NCBI GenBank assembly: GCA_046735215.1
Contig: JBKPSV010000215.1
Span: forward strand, 1 to 9,216
Reading direction: 5' to 3'
Source: JAMXLO01 sp046735215
GTDB lineage: Bacteria > Pseudomonadota > Alphaproteobacteria > Acetobacterales > Acetobacteraceae
Length of the DNA stretch: 9,216 nucleotides
The translations under genes were made by a program, and so were the position numbers. Positions 6,485 to 9,216 of the stretch are shown piece after piece. Position 1 is the first letter of the stretch. Every line of letters starts with the position of its first letter. Under the pieces are notes generated by a model. The model saw only the letters and a list, made by a program, of their open reading frames with translations. It made no database searches and was not told the DNA's origin.

Positions 6485-6901
6485 CTACATTGCCGGCACG
6501 ATCACCATCCACGTTACGCCGAACTTGTCAGCGACCATGCCGAAGGTTTTCGCGAAGAAGGTCTTGCTCAGCGGCATCTGCACCTGCCCGCCATCCAAGA
6601 GTCCGTTGAACAGCCGCTTCGCTTCATCCTCGTCCCTGGCGTCGAGTGACAGGGCGAACCCCTGGAAGGATGGCTTGCCGGTGCAATGACCGTCGGAGGC
6701 CATGACCATGGTACCACCGATCCGCATCGACGCGTGCATGACCTTGTTCTCCGAGCCTGGCGGGACCATGCCTTCCGGGCAGGGTTCAGGGCTCTCGCTG
6801 AACCGCATCATCATCTCGACCTCGGCGCCGAGTGTCCTGCGGTAGAAGTCAATTGCCTCTTCGCAGCGTCCATCGAAAAACAGGTAAGGCTGAATCTGCA
6901 T
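6485..6901 (-). CDS. VOC-superfamily protein, PhnB-like
   Basis: The 138-residue protein belongs to the vicinal oxygen chelate (glyoxalase/bleomycin-resistance) superfamily. The N-terminus M-Q-I-Q-P-Y-L-F-F-D-G-R-C-E-E-A-I-D-F-Y (1-20) is the typical PhnB/YjdN-like beta-alpha start, followed by G-A-E-V, a mid-protein H-A-S-M-R-I-G-G strand and a second beta-alpha module with D-E-D-E-A-K-R-L-F near 90-98, ending in F-G-V-T-W-M-V. Members of this group vary in metal-dependent chemistry, and no specific substrate can be assigned. Start ATG 6901 is preceded by GGTGGAGGA, with the GGAGG core ten bases upstream. It is the first gene of a three-gene minus-strand unit and diverges from the TetR regulator, which probably controls it. 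Confidence 0.88.
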   Translation of the reverse strand: MQIQPYLFFDGRCEEAIDFYRRTLGAEVEMMMRFSESPEPCPEGMVPPGSENKVMHASMRIGGTMVMASDGHCTGKPSFQGFALSLDARDEDEAKRLFNGLLDGGQVQMPLSKTFFAKTFGMVADKFGVTWMVIVPAM

Positions 6902-6934
6902 TGAGAGATATCCTCCACCGTGTGCATGACGGCC

Positions 6935-6963
6935 TTGTTACGCGCGCGGGCGCAATGTATACA
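6935..6963 (+). promoter_or_regulatory. Candidate sigma-70-type promoter of the TetR gene
   Basis: TTGTTA (6935-6940) and TATACA (6958-6963) are separated by exactly 17 bases; each matches four of six consensus positions. Transcription would start around 6970, and the palindromic operator 6990-7004 would lie just downstream. TATACA is part of the palindrome TGTATACA, so minus-strand use is conceivable. Predicted only from sequence. Confidence 0.45.
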
Positions 6964-6989
6964 CCGTCCACACCAAGCTAGCAGACTCA

Positions 6990-7004
6990 GTGGACACTGT
7001 CCAC
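6990..7004. promoter_or_regulatory. Palindromic operator, probably of the adjacent TetR protein
   Basis: GTGGACA-C-TGTCCAC is a perfect 7-base inverted repeat with a one-base centre, in the 121-base divergent region between the VOC gene and the TetR gene. A second copy of half-site GTCCACA lies at 6966-6972, 33 bases from the one at 6999-7005 (about three helical turns). TetR proteins usually bind such palindromes next to their own gene and repress it and the divergent gene. Confidence 0.65.
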
Positions 7005-7022
7005 ATCCCTCGCGGAGCGGTG

Positions 7023-7667
7023 ATGATGGATGCCATGCGCCAATTGCCGCCACGCCGCACATACCACCACGGAGATCTGCGCCAGGCGCTGCTGGAAGCC
7101 GGGATCTCGCTGGCGCGAGTCGGCGGACCAGAAGCCGTTGTGCTGCGTGAGGCGACGCGACGCGCCGGCGTGGTGCCCAACGCGGCGTACCGCCACTTCG
7201 TCAATCGCCAGGCATTGCTTCAGGCGGTGCGGGCAGCAGCGCTCTCGACGCTGGCTCTGGCAATGGAGAAAGAGCGAACGCGACAGTGCCGCGGGAAGCA
7301 AGGGATCGATGCCGCGCGCGCCAGCCTGCGCGCAATCGGCACCGCTTATCTCCGCTTTGCTCGGACCGAGCCAGGCCTGTTCCGCACCGCATTCGCCGTG
7401 CCGGGTGATCCGGAGACGACAAGCAATTCCGCCATGGCCGGCAGGAGCGGGCTCAACCCCTTCCAATTGCTCAGCACTGCATTGGACGAACTGGTACAGT
7501 GCGGCCTTCTGCCCGGGGAGCGCCGACCCGGTGCGGAATATGTCGCCTGGTCCGCTGTGCACGGGTTGGCGATGCTGGTGCTGGAAGGCCCGCTGCGCCG
7601 GCTGCCGCACGCGCACGTCCGCGGCATCGAACAGCGTCTGCTCACCATGGTCGAGCAAGGCTTGTAG
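7023..7667 (+). CDS. TetR-family transcriptional regulator (WHG-type C-terminal domain)
   Basis: This 214-residue DNA-binding repressor has the N-terminal TetR helix-turn-helix: Y-H-H-G-D-L-R-Q-A-L-L (14-24), then V-L-R-E-A-T-R-R-A-G-V-V-P-N-A-A-Y-R-H-F near 40-59. The Y-H-H-G-D-L opening and the C-terminal ligand-binding region with V-H-G-L-A-M-L near 180 fit the subgroup with a WHG (TetR_C_33) domain. The ligand is unknown. GGAG at 7014-7017 serves ATG 7023 or 7026; ATG 7035 is a further alternative. The frame is open to GTG 6990, but that lies inside the operator and is unlikely as a start. It is divergent from the VOC-led operon and probably regulates itself and that operon through the palindrome in between. 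Confidence 0.88.
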   Translation: MMDAMRQLPPRRTYHHGDLRQALLEAGISLARVGGPEAVVLREATRRAGVVPNAAYRHFVNRQALLQAVRAAALSTLALAMEKERTRQCRGKQGIDAARASLRAIGTAYLRFARTEPGLFRTAFAVPGDPETTSNSAMAGRSGLNPFQLLSTALDELVQCGLLPGERRPGAEYVAWSAVHGLAMLVLEGPLRRLPHAHVRGIEQRLLTMVEQGL

Positions 7668-7680
7668 CGGCTTTAGCCGC
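7667..7680 (+). terminator. Short GC hairpin at the TetR gene stop
   Basis: GCGGC-TTTA-GCCGC starts at the last base of the TetR stop codon (extended form GCGGCT-TT-AGCCGC). It lacks a following T-run, so it is a weak terminator candidate. A second inverted repeat, CTTTGCCG (7704-7711) with CGGCAAAG (7728-7735), lies a little downstream and could also act in termination of the convergent transcripts. Confidence 0.35.
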
Positions 7681-8039
7681 CGATCCGTGCGGTGACGATC
7701 ACTCTTTGCCGTACGCAGGCGGGGAGCCGGCAAAGTCGCTGTATTCGTCTTTCGCTGCGAAATCGCTCAGCGTCAACAGATGGCGCAGCTCCCAGCAGTA
7801 GGTTCGTCGCAGCGCGATTTGCGCGTTGCCTGTTCGACCACTTCACCGGCCGGCCCAAGTTCCGTGCGATGGTCAGCGGGTGCTGGAATGACCGGAAGGC
7901 CACGAAGACGAATCGAACCGTCTATTCAGGTCCATGTCGCCGGCCTGCAGCACAAGTCGGCGAAGTGGTTGCGGCGGATGATGCAGCGCGTCGTCGGCGC
8001 AGATGAAGAGCAAGGAGCCGCCTTCGTAGAACCGCTCCA
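7668..8039. other. Gene-poor 372-base stretch between convergent TetR and nusG
   Basis: No recognisable conserved protein is seen. It holds two inverted repeats near its left end (7667-7680 and 7704-7735) and one candidate small minus-strand ORF overlapping the nusG stop. Other open frames on both strands (for example minus 7903 to 7673, 76 codons) have no ribosome binding site and no family resemblance. In most bacteria rplK would follow nusG here, so this may be a rearrangement scar. Confidence 0.5.
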
Positions 8040-8040
8040 C
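7873..8040 (-). CDS. Candidate small ORF (55 aa) overlapping the nusG stop codon
   Basis: A GTG at 8040-8038 overlaps the nusG stop as TAGTG, the usual arrangement for translational coupling, and reads V-E-R-F-Y-E-G-G-S-L-L-F-I-C-A-D-D-A-L-H to a TGA at 7875-7873. The first 20 codons have strongly GC-biased third positions, as in the neighbouring genes; the bias fades in the second half. The C-terminus S-W-P-S-G-H-S-S resembles the PSGH motif of PAP2 phosphatases, but other PAP2 motifs and the needed length are absent, so that is probably chance. No known family is recognised. It could equally be a remnant or a random frame. Confidence 0.25.
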   Translation of the reverse strand: MERFYEGGSLLFICADDALHHPPQPLRRLVLQAGDMDLNRRFDSSSWPSGHSSTR

Positions 8041-8570
8041 TACACCTTCTCGACCTGCCCGTATTCCAGCTCTACCGGCGTGGAGCGACCGAAGATTGAC
8101 ACGCTGACCTTCACCCGGCCCTTCTCTTCGTCCACCTCCTCCACCGTCCCGTTGAAGCTGGTGAACGGACCGTCAGCGACGCGCACCTGCTCGCCCACCT
8201 CGAACAGCACGGCCGGACGCGGGCGCTCTACGCCTTCCTGCGTCTGCTTCATGATCCGCTCGGCTTCGGCGTCACTGATGGGGGAGGGACGGGTCCTGCT
8301 GCCGAGAAAGCCGGTCACCTTCGGCGTGTTCTTCACCAGGTGCCAGGCGTCGTCCGTCAGGTCCATCTTCACCAGCACGTAGCCGGGAAAGAACTTGTGC
8401 TCGGCGTTGACCTTCTGGCCGCGACGCATCTCGACCACCTGCTCGGACGGCACCAATACCTCATCGATCTGGTCCGCCAAGCCCTTCTGTCCTGCCTGCT
8501 CCTTGATCTGCTGGGCGATCTTCTTCTCAAAGCCGGAATAAACGTGCACCACATACCAACGCTTGGCCAC
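8040..8570 (-). CDS. nusG: Transcription termination/antitermination factor NusG
   Basis: NusG binds RNA polymerase through its N-terminal NGN domain, helps processivity, and links it to Rho or the ribosome through its KOW domain. The 176-residue protein shows the NGN start K-R-W-Y-V-V-H-V-Y-S-G-F-E, the R-R-G-Q-K-V stretch (49-54), the signature F-F-P-G-Y-V-L-V at 60-67, and the KOW domain from about 123 (G-E-Q-V-R-V-A-D-G-P-F to the end). The length and sequence are usual for alphaproteobacteria. The start is GTG 8570, ten bases after GGAG, which itself overlaps the secE stop region; the gap to secE is 14 bases, so the two are one transcript. Unusually, rplK does not follow. Confidence 0.97.
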   Translation of the reverse strand: MAKRWYVVHVYSGFEKKIAQQIKEQAGQKGLADQIDEVLVPSEQVVEMRRGQKVNAEHKFFPGYVLVKMDLTDDAWHLVKNTPKVTGFLGSRTRPSPISDAEAERIMKQTQEGVERPRPAVLFEVGEQVRVADGPFTSFNGTVEEVDEEKGRVKVSVSIFGRSTPVELEYGQVEKV

Positions 8571-8584
8571 TTCAGCTGATCTCC

Positions 8585-8779
8585 TCAGACGCGCATGCCG
8601 AACAGGACACGGATGCCGATACCGATAAACTGGTCCACGAGGAAGAAGAACATGGCGGCAAGCGCCACCATGGCGAAGACCAGGCCCGTGGTCACCAGCG
8701 TCTCCTTGCGCGATGGCCAGGTGACGCGAGCCATTTCGGACCTCACCTCTCGCACGAATTTCGCCGGATCGACCGCCAC
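8585..8779 (-). CDS. secE: Preprotein translocase subunit SecE
   Basis: SecE is the essential small subunit of the SecYEG protein-conducting channel in the inner membrane; it clamps SecY. The 64-residue protein has the conserved amphipathic region F-V-R-E-V-R-S-E-M-A-R-V-T-W-P-S-R-K-E-T (8-27) followed by a single transmembrane segment (about 30-52). This short single-span form is typical of alphaproteobacteria and many other bacteria, whereas E. coli SecE has three spans. Start GTG 8779 is preceded by GGAG six bases upstream. It lies between tRNA-Trp (50 bases upstream) and nusG, the common arrangement. Confidence 0.96.
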   Translation of the reverse strand: MAVDPAKFVREVRSEMARVTWPSRKETLVTTGLVFAMVALAAMFFFLVDQFIGIGIRVLFGMRV

Positions 8780-8829
8780 TTTGTTCTCCAGCCCAGAATT
8801 TCGAGGACTATAGCGTGCTGGCGGCGCGC

Positions 8830-8906
8830 TGGCAGGGGTGGAGGGTCTCGAACCCCCAGCCTCCGGTTTTGGAGACCGGCGCTCTAGCCAATTGAGCTAC
8901 ACCCCT
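8830..8906 (-). tRNA. tRNA-Trp, anticodon CCA
   Basis: The minus strand from 8906 folds as a complete tRNA: acceptor AGGGGTG pairs with CACCCCT, the D arm carries GCTCAATTGG, the anticodon loop is CTCCAAA flanked by CCGGT/ACCGG (anticodon CCA, tryptophan), and the T arm contains GGTTCGAGACC. Discriminator G is followed by an encoded CCA end (8832-8830). tRNA-Trp directly upstream of secE-nusG is a long-conserved arrangement in bacteria. Confidence 0.96.
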
Positions 8907-8969
8907 CGAGCCGCCCGCAACGGAGCCGGCGCATCCCGCTTCGCTCTGCCAGGGTCGACCGCAAGAGAA

Positions 8970-8989
8970 CGGCCGCCAGGCGGCGGCCG
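8970..8989 (-). terminator. Terminator hairpin between proline-rich gene and tRNA-Trp
   Basis: On the minus strand a perfect 8-bp stem CGGCCGCC / GGCGGCCG with a 4-base GCCT loop is followed by the T-rich TTCTCTT. It lies 60 bases after the stop of the proline-rich gene and ahead of tRNA-Trp, so it probably ends the upstream transcript and separates it from the tRNA-secE-nusG unit. Confidence 0.6.
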
Positions 8990-9048
8990 ATGTAGCGACT
9001 GCGGGACGTGATGTCCAGGCCGCGTTCTCCTTTCGTCCGCCCCGGGTG

Positions 9049-9216
9049 CTATTGCTTGTTGTTCGGGTAGTACGACAGTGGGCGCCGGGGCATCGGCGGA
9101 CAGGCCTTGGGCTCATCAGGAGTGCCGCAATTTTCCGGGTCCGGCTGCGCGGCCATCCGGGTGTACGAAGGTGGGGGAGGAGGCGCGCCGGTGTATCCCG
9201 GACCAGGCCCGGTCGC
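9049..9216 (-). CDS. Proline-rich protein of unknown function (C-terminal part, runs off the right edge)
   Basis: The last 55 residues read G-P-G-P-G-Y-T-G-A-P-P-P-P-P-S-Y, then M-A-A-Q-P-D-P-E-N-C-G-T-P-D-E-P-K-A-C-P-P-M-P, ending in Y-Y-P-N-N-K-Q before TAG 9051-9049. The frame is open to the window's end, the composition is proline/glycine/tyrosine rich with two cysteines, and a strong terminator hairpin follows, which together argue for a real gene end. Such tails are common in secreted or envelope-associated proteins, but no signal peptide can be seen in this fragment. No family is recognised. Confidence 0.5.
   Translation of the reverse strand, partial: ATGPGPGYTGAPPPPPSYTRMAAQPDPENCGTPDEPKACPPMPRRPLSYYPNNKQ

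Noticed and set aside
7873..7920. PAP2 phosphatase fragment suggested by a P-S-G-H-S motif
   Set aside because: Only this short motif is present; the K-x6-R-P and S-R-x5-H-x3-D motifs and the transmembrane context are missing.
7780..8382. A 200-codon plus-strand ORF across the end of nusG
   Set aside because: It is mostly the antisense shadow of nusG, has no ribosome binding site, and the translated product has no recognisable fold.

Overview
The window looks like chromosomal DNA of a GC-rich alphaproteobacterium. The best evidence is at the right end: a single-span 64-residue SecE (beta- and gammaproteobacterial SecE is usually about twice as long, with three spans), an alphaproteobacterial-type NusG, and tRNA-Trp directly upstream of secE. 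A Sphingomonadales or Rhodospirillales relative is plausible, but the sequence alone does not settle the order. No insertion sequence, CRISPR array, phage gene or replication origin was seen.

Left part (1-744): the 5' part of a lipoprotein lytic transglycosylase on the minus strand, then a 358-base divergent intergenic region with a repeated GC-rich hairpin motif. Plus-strand block (745-5123): a two-gene ABC exporter of the Wzm/Wzt (KpsM/KpsT) type with overlapping stop and start, a class III (CaiB/BaiF) CoA-transferase 2 bases further on, a hairpin, then a small coiled-coil protein and an actin-superfamily ATPase. The ATPase reading frame is broken by what looks like one missing C at about 4938. 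Its correct C-terminus, carrying the adenosine and connect-2 motifs, continues intact in another frame to a TAA at 5123.

Middle minus-strand block (6901 to 5133): three tightly spaced genes, a PhnB-like VOC protein, a MoaD/ThiS-type ubiquitin-fold protein ending in Gly-Gly, and an Asp-box beta-propeller protein. They are divergent from a TetR regulator (7023-7667). The region between holds a perfect GTGGACA-C-TGTCCAC palindrome and a promoter-like pair of hexamers.

Right part (7668-9216): a 372-base stretch that contains at most one small ORF overlapping the nusG stop, then nusG, secE and tRNA-Trp on the minus strand, a GC-rich terminator hairpin, and the C-terminal end of a proline-rich protein. 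The usual rplK does not follow nusG here.

The parts most worth follow-up are the degenerate-motif actin homologue with its coiled-coil neighbour and the propeller/ubiquitin-fold gene pair. Both look like coherent units without an obvious textbook function.
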